From IMG/VR virus record IMGVR_UViG_3300050821_008234, positions 1-30,092 of that record: a DNA stretch of 30,092 bases, one strand, 5' to 3'. The notes beneath the pieces were generated by a model. The model had not been told where the DNA came from. It saw only the letters and a list, made by a program, of their open reading frames with translations, and ran no database searches. The stretch is from a virus. This document shows positions 14,277-20,842 of the stretch, one piece after another. Both the position numbers and the translations under genes were made by a program. Within the stretch, counting starts at the first letter, position 1. Each line of letters starts with the position of its first letter.

Positions 14277-14306
14277 AGGTGGGATGGCTTGACGGCGGAT
14301 TCGGGG
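14277..14306 (+). repeat. 30-bp direct repeat, right copy
   Basis: Exact copy of 11719-11748 in the same orientation, closing the two-gene membrane segment. It lies 22 bases after the stop of the Ig-like gene and about 110 bases before the methylase start. The sequence after it differs from that after the left copy, although both contain a short GTCG-rich stretch. Recombination between the copies would delete about 2.56 kb and leave one copy. Confidence 0.85.
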
Positions 14307-14419
14307 CCCTTCCGCGCAAGTCGTCCGCTGAGTAAACGACCACACCGCCGGGCACGTTGCCGACGACCGCCAATCAAAGAAAAAGCGAATGTGGTAGTAT
14401 TTTCGTCGGGGGAAAACCG

Positions 14420-15361
14420 ATGGGCATCGCCGTTGCGCCTGCTTTGAAGCCTGTTCAAACGGGACGGAGAAAGTCACCACCTGCAATCTCGACTCTCACC
14501 ACCAAGAAGCTAATTCCCTTCGGTTGGTACGGCGGAAAGTTCTCGCATCTCGGCTGGCTTCTTCCACTTCTGCCACACTGTCATCACTACTGCGAACCGT
14601 TCGCGGGGTCGGGTGCCGTGCTGCTCAACCGGAAGTCATCTCCCATCGAAAGCTATAACGACTTGGACGGTGAAGTCTGCAATTTCTTCCGTGTGCTCCG
14701 AGATAAAAAAGAAAAACTCGTCGAAGCAATCGGCCTGACTCCATTCTCGCGAGAGGAATTTTCTCTCGCCTGCAAACTTGACCCAGCCTGCCCGCCACTC
14801 GAACGCGCCCGGCGCTTCTACATTCGAGCGAGACAAGTCAGGACAGGATTGGCTCAAACCGCTTCCATCGGACGTTGGGCAAACTGTAAGGACACTAGTA
14901 GAGCGGGGATGAGTGGCGTTATCAGTCGATGGCTTGGTGGAGTGGAGATGCTCCCATTCATCGCCGAGAGACTGCTCCGCGTTCAGATTGAGAATCGTCC
15001 TGCCGTCGACGTTATCAGGCTCTACGATTCAGTGACGACGCTCTTCTACTGCGACCCGCCATACATTCACGAAACTAGAGGCGACTCGAAAGCCTACGGG
15101 CATGAGATGACTGATGAGCAACACCGCACGTTAGCGAAGGTATTAAACTCTTGCCGTGGCATGGTCGCCATCTCAAACTACCAATGCAGTTTGATGGATG
15201 AACTCTATCCGTCGAAAAAGTGGAAAAAGACCGTCAGCCCCGAAAAGACGAACCACGCAACGAAGGGGAAGCGGGTTGAAGTGCTGTGGACAAACTACGA
15301 CCCGAAACCGAAGGCGGTAAAATCGAATGGCAACGGATGGCTCTTCCAAGACTCTGAATGA
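14420..15361 (+). CDS. D12-class DNA N6-adenine methyltransferase
   Basis: The protein has 313 residues from the ATG at 14420, which has GGGGGAAAA in front. An ATG at 14357 would add 21 residues without family similarity. Class-defining motifs are the SAM-binding start I-P-F-G-W-Y-G-G-K (32-40), motif I E-P-F-A-G-S-G-A (59-66), Y-N-D-L-D-G (79-84) and the catalytic D-P-P-Y (212-215). D12/Dam-type enzymes transfer a methyl group from SAM to adenine N6, often at GATC, but specificity cannot be read from these motifs. It overlaps the nuclease gene by 35 bases, so the pair should be a restriction-modification system. Confidence 0.9.
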   Translation: MGIAVAPALKPVQTGRRKSPPAISTLTTKKLIPFGWYGGKFSHLGWLLPLLPHCHHYCEPFAGSGAVLLNRKSSPIESYNDLDGEVCNFFRVLRDKKEKLVEAIGLTPFSREEFSLACKLDPACPPLERARRFYIRARQVRTGLAQTASIGRWANCKDTSRAGMSGVISRWLGGVEMLPFIAERLLRVQIENRPAVDVIRLYDSVTTLFYCDPPYIHETRGDSKAYGHEMTDEQHRTLAKVLNSCRGMVAISNYQCSLMDELYPSKKWKKTVSPEKTNHATKGKRVEVLWTNYDPKPKAVKSNGNGWLFQDSE

Positions 15362-16469
15362 CTCGTACCAACGAGCACTGAAGCAACTCGACAAACCACT
15401 CGTCACAGACGCCAAGATTCGCAAACGCATCGAAACCGTAGCTCTTTGCCTGAAGAACCGGGCGGGAGTTCGTGCGCTTCTCGCCTGCTCTCTCGCCAAA
15501 ATTGACAACCCAAAGTTTGACATTCGGAAGCCGTATACAGACATCACTGGCGACGCCGGAAGGGACAAATACTCCGGTAGGTTGTACGACGAGAGATACG
15601 TTGAGGCTTTGAAGAACAAGCCTTACGACCTGCCCATCAACTCAACTACTGCTTTCCTCACGCCGGGCTTTCGCACCAAGAACATCGTGCTGACAACCGA
15701 TGTAGAACTTGAAGGTCGGCCCGCCGAGATGTACGAAGCGGTTCTTCAACTCTTTGACGACATTCAAAAGAACCGCGTCTCGGCACAGAACGTCATGGAC
15801 GAGACCATTCGCTTGCTAATTCTGGAACGCGACAAGCGAGACATTTCCCTCAAAAATCTTATAAAGGACATCAAGCGTAGTACGGATAAATTGCCACTGT
15901 CCGCCGAAGACATCGTGAGGCTGCTCCACCAACATCTTGACTGCAAAAACTCCGCACGTCTTCCTGTGCTGATAGTTGCAGCGGCCTACAATGCTGCGTC
16001 GGCGCGCTTGGGCGAGAGAGTTTTGCACGTACACTCACACAACGCAGCGGACAAGCAGACCGGAGCAGCAGGAGACTTGGAAATTACATTGGTCGATGAC
16101 GATGCCGTGGTCACAGCCTACGAGATGAAGATGAAGTCTGTGAGCAAGGGCGACATCACTCACGCGATAGAAAAAATCAAAGTGCACAAAGCTACGATTC
16201 AGCACTATGTATTCATCACGACGGACAGAGTTGACCCGGATGTCATGGAGTACGCGGTCAGCCTTTATGAAGAGCTAGGCGGAGTCGAGATTACGATTCT
16301 GGATTGCTTGGGATTCATTTTCCACTTCCTCCATCTGTTTCACCGACTGCGAACCGACTTTTTGGATGAGTATCAAAAGCTAGTCATCGCAGAGCCAGAG
16401 AGTGCGGTCAGCCATACGCTGAAGGAAGCATTCCTCACCTTGAGGAAGGCAGCGGAAGGCGCGAAATAG
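15327..16469 (+). CDS. Type II restriction endonuclease, PD-(D/E)XK (SacI-family-like)
   Basis: The protein has 380 residues from an ATG inside the end of the methylase gene. The likely active site is D250 (G-D-L-E-I-T-L), then E266-M-K268 (A-Y-E-M-K-M-K), a PD-(D/E)XK arrangement. The block K-Y-S-G-R-L-Y-D-E-R, then S-T-T-A-F-L-T-P-G-F-R, agrees with my recollection of a family labelled 'restriction endonuclease, SacI family'; this is from memory. Paired with the methylase it would cut unmodified DNA entering the cell. Six-base GAGCTC is present at 2319, so a SacI-like target is not excluded from this element. The true specificity is open. Confidence 0.75.
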   Translation: MATDGSSKTLNDSYQRALKQLDKPLVTDAKIRKRIETVALCLKNRAGVRALLACSLAKIDNPKFDIRKPYTDITGDAGRDKYSGRLYDERYVEALKNKPYDLPINSTTAFLTPGFRTKNIVLTTDVELEGRPAEMYEAVLQLFDDIQKNRVSAQNVMDETIRLLILERDKRDISLKNLIKDIKRSTDKLPLSAEDIVRLLHQHLDCKNSARLPVLIVAAAYNAASARLGERVLHVHSHNAADKQTGAAGDLEITLVDDDAVVTAYEMKMKSVSKGDITHAIEKIKVHKATIQHYVFITTDRVDPDVMEYAVSLYEELGGVEITILDCLGFIFHFLHLFHRLRTDFLDEYQKLVIAEPESAVSHTLKEAFLTLRKAAEGAK

Positions 16470-16514
16470 AACGATATCAGCGCCCGGAATCTCAATCGAA
16501 AACGGAGACCAGCA

Positions 16515-16961
16515 ATGTTTAGACGAATTGTGGCGATTCTTTTTTTCGCGATGAACATGACGGCCTGCAACGGCGGCGTGCCATCGCGGAGTGAAGCAGA
16601 GGCGTTAATTCGAAGGAGCCTTGGCGACGAACATTTGTACGGATATGAAAAGGGCGACAAGGGCGCGTCAGTGACCCAGGCGGATTTCGCTCTCGATTAT
16701 GTGAGCGGAATTACCAACCCGGATGCGAACACGGTGCGCGTTGAGTTCATGTTTCATTGGGTGCCGACCGGCGAAGCCGCAAAAAAACTGGTCGCGCTCG
16801 GGGACAAATCCCCGGTCAGCTATAGCAAGTGCCTGGGCATCCCCGGCAGCGTGTGGGGAGATTTAACCAGGTGGTGCGCCCCAATATCGGAAAAAGCAAG
16901 CGGGACCGCCGTCTTTGTGAAGTACGACGATGGGTGGCGGCTACAGAGAGTGTACGTATGA
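16515..16961 (+). CDS. Small lipoprotein (cargo)
   Basis: The protein has 148 residues. The N-terminus M-F-R-R-I-V-A-I-L-F-F-A-M-N-M-T-A-C is a type II signal peptide with lipobox M-T-A-C and lipidated Cys18. The mature part is a small alpha/beta domain with two more Cys (near 105 and 119) that could form a disulfide. It is preceded by the GGAGACC site found before many native phage genes, and its codon use is phage-like, unlike its cargo neighbours. Lysogenic-conversion lipoproteins in phages often block superinfection; that is an inference from location and type. Confidence 0.75.
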   Translation: MFRRIVAILFFAMNMTACNGGVPSRSEAEALIRRSLGDEHLYGYEKGDKGASVTQADFALDYVSGITNPDANTVRVEFMFHWVPTGEAAKKLVALGDKSPVSYSKCLGIPGSVWGDLTRWCAPISEKASGTAVFVKYDDGWRLQRVYV

Positions 16962-17025
16962 CGAGCGAACCAAGACCACGCATCCCTTGCGCTCTTGAGA
17001 CGTATTCCAACGGAGGCCGTTTCTC

Positions 17026-17874
17026 ATGTTTTGTATGAAGTGCGGCACTGATTTGCCTGATGATGCACTCTTCTGCCGAAAGTGTGGTTACTCCTTCTCC
17101 GTGACGCCCACTAAAATTCCACCAATAGTTGAAACCCCTGCCGGAACAGATGCCCCAGCGGTGTCGCACCCAGCCCCAACAACCGGGCCAACGCAGTCAG
17201 CCTCAGTCAACGCAAGTCCCAACCTTGGCACAATCGTATTTGCTAGCTTTGCACTACTTAGCCTAATCGTCTCCTTCGTGAAAGGAATTGTTCCTATCTT
17301 TTTGGTTGAGGCCGTGCTCTGGGGTGCGCTTGCGTTGTATTGGTATAAAAAAAAGCCCACAAGCCAAGCGGCCACTGGGGTCATCCTGTTGTTGGCGGTA
17401 GCTATTGCCGCTGGGGAAGGTTATCTGGTTGGAAGGCAGTTTGGAGTTAAGACCTACACTTATTTGCAACAAGGGAATGCACAGTACAGAGTGGACAATG
17501 CCGCTGGCCGTACAGACAGGCTGGGTACAGGCGGTTGGGAAGCCGTCAGCTTTGACAGACCAGCAGAACCCATTCCATCGGCTGACATCTTGTGGCTTGC
17601 AGTTGAGATGAGCAAGGGTGAGTGGGATTTCAAAAATGAAGTTTGCTTTGATGTATCAAACAGCTCTAGTTACGTTTTGCAAGAAATCGTAATTCTCATT
17701 ACTCTTGACCCCAAACCTGCTGACGGAAATGTATATGTAAATCTGAAGAGGTATGGAGGTGCTCCGCTGGATAAGGGAAAGTCGGGGCGTTTCTGTGGCT
17801 CAGCCCTAAGAGCATTTCCCAGCGGTTCAACATGGAGCTACACGATAACCAGTGAAACTGGGTGGAAAGAATAG
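17026..17874 (+). CDS. Zinc-ribbon membrane protein (cargo)
   Basis: The protein has 282 residues with GGAGG nine bases before the ATG. An N-terminal zinc ribbon (C3-x2-C6...C17-x2-C20) precedes a Pro/Thr-rich linker (30-60), three hydrophobic segments at about 69-86, 88-107 and 115-134, and a C-terminal beta domain (V-C-F-D-V-S-N-S-S-S-Y-V-L-Q-E-I-V-I-L-I-T). The last part has the form of an FxLYD-like extracytoplasmic domain. Such zinc-ribbon/TM proteins are common hypothetical proteins in bacterial chromosomes. Its AT-richer codon use suggests recent transfer. Function unknown. Confidence 0.75.
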   Translation: MFCMKCGTDLPDDALFCRKCGYSFSVTPTKIPPIVETPAGTDAPAVSHPAPTTGPTQSASVNASPNLGTIVFASFALLSLIVSFVKGIVPIFLVEAVLWGALALYWYKKKPTSQAATGVILLLAVAIAAGEGYLVGRQFGVKTYTYLQQGNAQYRVDNAAGRTDRLGTGGWEAVSFDRPAEPIPSADILWLAVEMSKGEWDFKNEVCFDVSNSSSYVLQEIVILITLDPKPADGNVYVNLKRYGGAPLDKGKSGRFCGSALRAFPSGSTWSYTITSETGWKE

Positions 17875-17928
17875 CACGCGGCGAAAAGTGGAACAGACGC
17901 GAACACAATGGCGCGGTAAGCAAAATCT

Positions 17929-18450
17929 ATGAGTTGGGATGCCCAAGTGTTGATGTGGGGTTTTGACCGCCAGTTCATTCATGAAACTGGCCATGCGCTT
18001 ATGTGTCTGTTGCTGCGGCTTCCTTGCGATGGCGTAGCGTATGACAAGACTGACCCTAGATTCTGCACACTTGTTGAGCTTCCTCCCCCGGAAAAGTATA
18101 CAGAAGACCACTATCTTTTTTTCGCGGCAGGGGTTGCAGCAGAAAGGATTGTCCCATGCACTGATGACGCGGAACAGTATGAAGAAGGAGCAGATGCAGA
18201 CCGGGCATTATTCCCTAATGACCAATCATTTGAGCAAGCTGTCAGCAAAGCTACGGCAGTTCTTGCCGAACACAGAACCAAGATAGAAGTAGTTCGGTCA
18301 GTTCTGACGAAAAAGGCTAAAGGATTGAAATGCAAATTGGACTGCCTGCCGGAACGCATGGCCAACGGTCACCGTTATGCTGTCATACTCAATGCGCAAG
18401 AAATAAAAGATGTGTTAGAAAGCAGCACCGCTTTAGAATCGGACTGTTAG
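17929..18450 (+). CDS. M41 (FtsH-like) zinc metallopeptidase domain protein
   Basis: The protein has 173 residues. H18-E-T-G-H22-A-L is an HExxH zinc site. A-A-G-V-A-A-E-R (66-73) and E-E-G-A-D-A-D-R-A (85-93), about 70 residues after the HExxH, match the G-x-A-A-E and third-ligand Asp region of the FtsH protease domain. No AAA+ ATPase or membrane segment is present, so it is a stand-alone peptidase-like domain. The ATG lacks a clear Shine-Dalgarno site. It is last in the cargo, and codon use returns to phage type right after it. Possible roles are protein-level toxin or regulator processing; none is shown. Confidence 0.7.
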   Translation: MSWDAQVLMWGFDRQFIHETGHALMCLLLRLPCDGVAYDKTDPRFCTLVELPPPEKYTEDHYLFFAAGVAAERIVPCTDDAEQYEEGADADRALFPNDQSFEQAVSKATAVLAEHRTKIEVVRSVLTKKAKGLKCKLDCLPERMANGHRYAVILNAQEIKDVLESSTALESDC

Positions 18451-18473
18451 AACAGAGTGCGGCAACCCTCGCA

Positions 18474-18596
18474 ATGCATCCTGAGATTCCGCGGACGATG
18501 GCGAACGTCGCCGGTATCCGGGCGAAGGCCCGCGCGGTCTACTCCGCGATTTTCGGCATCGACCCGGAGACCGCTTTTCGCACAAAACCCAATTAA
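18474..18596 (+). CDS. 40-residue ORF or gene remnant right of cargo
   Basis: The frame reads M-H-P-E-I-P-R-T-M-A-N-V-A-G-I-R-A-K-A-R, then A-V-Y-S-A-I-F-G-I-D-P and a basic end. Codon use is phage-like, in contrast to the gene before it. There is no good ribosome-binding site, and the frame stays open upstream into the cargo. It may therefore be the 3' end of a native gene truncated by the cargo insertion rather than a complete gene. Its missing 5' part is not seen at the left cargo border. Confidence 0.4.
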   Translation: MHPEIPRTMANVAGIRAKARAVYSAIFGIDPETAFRTKPN

Positions 18597-18656
18597 ATTG
18601 TGTAGACGTATTCTCTACTGGAACTGATAGCGGTCCTGCTTCTACCGTTCCGGGTT

Positions 18657-19295
18657 GTGAACGGCTCCCTCTGCTTCGGATGCCAGATTCCCGATTGGGT
18701 CCCCCTGCAAATCGGGCAAGGCACCACCGTCAAATTTACCCGCACGTTCGATTGCTTCAAAGCGCCGGATTTTGCCTACACGATTTTTTTCAACGGGGCG
18801 ACCGGAAAGTTTAGCGCGGCGGGCACGCCCTCGCCCGATGCGACGAACGGCCCCGGCTGGCTCGTGACGATTGCGGCGTCGGCGACGAAGACCCAGGCTC
18901 CCGGCGCGTATCGATATTGTGAGCGCGTAGTCAATGCGTCGAGCGGCGAAACCTACGACCTCACCGGCGACACGCTCGTGACGAACCTGGTGCCCAGTCC
19001 CGCGGACGCCCCGGCTGGCGCGTTTCAAACTTTCGAAGAACAAACCATCGCCGTGCTCCAGGCCGCAATCAGCGGCGACATGTCGAACGGAGTGCAGAGC
19101 TATCACATCGCGGGTCGCGCGGTCGCGAAGTACGCCATCAAGGACCTGACCCAACTCCTCGGCTTCTACAAGTCGATTGTGTGGAGACAACAGCACCCCG
19201 GAAGGCTCGGCGTCGCCTACCGGATTGCTTTCCCGATGATTGAGCCCGCGGTGGCTGTGCCGCCGACGTGGGTGTACGTGACGACAATCGGATGA
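18657..19295 (+). CDS. gpW-like head-tail joining protein with N-terminal beta domain
   Basis: About 212 residues from a GTG start. The frame is open upstream to 18606 without a better start, so the N-terminus is uncertain. Residues about 18-115 form a beta-sandwich (T-T-V-K-F-T-R-T-F, then G-W-L-V-T-I-A-A-S-A). The C-terminal third (E-E-Q-T-I-A-V-L-Q-A-A-I-S-G, then Q-S-Y-H-I-A-G-R, then D-L-T-Q-L-L-G-F-Y-K) is the gpW-like helical hairpin pattern. Such fusions lie just before the portal gene in many siphoviruses and act in the head-tail connector. Its stop overlaps the portal start. Confidence 0.7.
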   Translation: MNGSLCFGCQIPDWVPLQIGQGTTVKFTRTFDCFKAPDFAYTIFFNGATGKFSAAGTPSPDATNGPGWLVTIAASATKTQAPGAYRYCERVVNASSGETYDLTGDTLVTNLVPSPADAPAGAFQTFEEQTIAVLQAAISGDMSNGVQSYHIAGRAVAKYAIKDLTQLLGFYKSIVWRQQHPGRLGVAYRIAFPMIEPAVAVPPTWVYVTTIG

Positions 19296-20842
19296 AAAAG
19301 AAAACTTTTTTCGAGCGCGTCCTGGGCCTGTTTGGATACGGGAAGCGCCAGAATTATCTTTACGACGGCGCACAGGTCAACCGGCTAACGATGGATTGGG
19401 TCAGCACGCTTCTATCGTCTGACCAGGAAATCCGCGGCTCGATTCGAATGCTCCGCGCTCGCGCGCGCGACCTGCAGCGCAACAATCCGATTGCGAAAAA
19501 CTATTTGAACCTGCTGGCCGCGAACGTGGTGGGCGACAAAGGAATCGTCTACCAGGCGAAGTGCCGGAACAATTCCGGCGACCTGGCCAAGCCCATCAAC
19601 GACAAAATCGAAAAGGCCTGGAAGGATTGGAGCAAGGCCGGGAACTGCACGGCGGACGGCAAACTTTCTTTCCGCGGCGTGCAAGACCTGGTGATGCGGA
19701 CGATTGCCCAGGACGGCGAGTGTTTCGTCCGCAAGTTGCCCGCGTTCAAAAATAAATACCGCTACGCGCTGCAAATCATCGATGCGGACCAGGTCGACCC
19801 GCTCTTTAACCGGCTTCTTTCGCAGGGCGACAACGAGGTCCGCATGGGCGTCGAGGTCGACCAGTGGAGTCGGCCCGTTGCCTATTACGTGAACCCGCGC
19901 CCGCCCACGGAGATGGGCGGAACGCTCAACCGCGAACGGATTCCGGCGTCTGAAATTATTCACCTGTTCGACCCGGCGCGCGTGAATCAGACCCGCGGCA
20001 TCACCTGGTTCCATCCGGTGATGGCGCAACTCAAAATGCTGCAAGGCTACATCGAGGCGGAACTCGTCGCAGCGCGGACCGGCGCGGCCAAGATGGGATG
20101 GCTCAAATATTCGGACCCCTCGGCGTGGGAAGCGCCGAACACCGACGCGGAAAAGCAGGGGAGCTATACGCTCGAAGCGAACCCCGGAATGATTGAAACG
20201 CTTCCGCCCGGCATGGATTTCGTCGCCTGGAATCCGGACCATCCGGCGAATGCCTTTCAAAATTTTGTCATCACGCTTTTGCGCCAGGTGGCGACCGGCC
20301 TCGGCGTTTCCTACAACGCACTCGCGAGCGACCTGGTGGGCGTCAATTATTCTTCTCTGCGCTCGGGGATGCTCATCGAGCGCGACCTCTGGCGGCGATT
20401 GCAATCGTACATGGTCGAGTCGTTTCTCGGTCCGGTTTTCGAGGATTGGCTCGACTACGCGCTCATGTCGGGCGAGTTGGTGCTCGATTCGCGCGACCCG
20501 GCGCGTTTCCTCGATGGCGTTTGGCAACCGCGCGGCTGGCAGTGGGTGGACCCGCTCAAGGACGTGCAGGCGGCGCTCCTCGGCATTTCTGGCGGTCTGA
20601 CCTCGAGGGCCGATGTCCTGGCGGACAAGGGCGAGGATGTCGAGGACATTTACGAGCAGCTCTCGGAAGAGATGAAACTCGAAAAACAGTATGGCCTCGA
20701 AATCTCGACCGCGGCGAAACCGCCAAAAGTCAGCAAGGGTCCGGGCGAACAAGTAGAGGGCGAGGATGGCACGGTCGAAGAGACGACCGCGCCCGCGGGA
20801 GATTCGTCCCGCTTAGTGGCACTCCCAGGAGGCAAACGATGA
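19292..20842 (+). CDS. Portal protein (lambda gpB family)
   Basis: The protein has 516 residues. The ATG at 19292 overlaps the previous stop and I prefer it to the GTG at 19268. Family features are R-A-R-D-L-Q-R-N-N-P-I-A-K-N-Y-L-N-L-L near the N-terminus, D-A-D-Q-V-D-P near 164, the H-L-F-D-P-A-R-V-N-Q-T-R-G-I-T-W-F block, and N-Y-S-S-L-R-S-G in the C-terminal half. The portal forms the dodecameric ring at one capsid vertex through which DNA is packaged. It is followed directly by the protease-capsid fusion with overlapping stop and start. Confidence 0.95.
   Translation: MKKKTFFERVLGLFGYGKRQNYLYDGAQVNRLTMDWVSTLLSSDQEIRGSIRMLRARARDLQRNNPIAKNYLNLLAANVVGDKGIVYQAKCRNNSGDLAKPINDKIEKAWKDWSKAGNCTADGKLSFRGVQDLVMRTIAQDGECFVRKLPAFKNKYRYALQIIDADQVDPLFNRLLSQGDNEVRMGVEVDQWSRPVAYYVNPRPPTEMGGTLNRERIPASEIIHLFDPARVNQTRGITWFHPVMAQLKMLQGYIEAELVAARTGAAKMGWLKYSDPSAWEAPNTDAEKQGSYTLEANPGMIETLPPGMDFVAWNPDHPANAFQNFVITLLRQVATGLGVSYNALASDLVGVNYSSLRSGMLIERDLWRRLQSYMVESFLGPVFEDWLDYALMSGELVLDSRDPARFLDGVWQPRGWQWVDPLKDVQAALLGISGGLTSRADVLADKGEDVEDIYEQLSEEMKLEKQYGLEISTAAKPPKVSKGPGEQVEGEDGTVEETTAPAGDSSRLVALPGGKR

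Larger units (their letters stand above)
11719..18450 (+). mobile_element. Cargo (moron) island between packaging and portal genes
   Basis: The expected phage order is terminase, then gpW-like, then portal. Here 6.7 kb of other genes separates the terminase-ParB-glycosyltransferase operon from the gpW-like gene. The segment is visibly AT-richer, mostly with different codon use, and looks composite: a repeat-bounded two-gene membrane segment with a tRNA remnant, a restriction-modification pair, a phage-like lipoprotein gene, then two AT-rich genes. No transposase or integrase is inside, so it moved by recombination or by elements since lost. Confidence 0.7.

Noticed and set aside
14357-14419. 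Longer N-terminus for the DNA methylase from an upstream ATG
   Set aside because: The extra 21 residues have no similarity to the class, and the ATG at 14420 has a much better ribosome-binding site.
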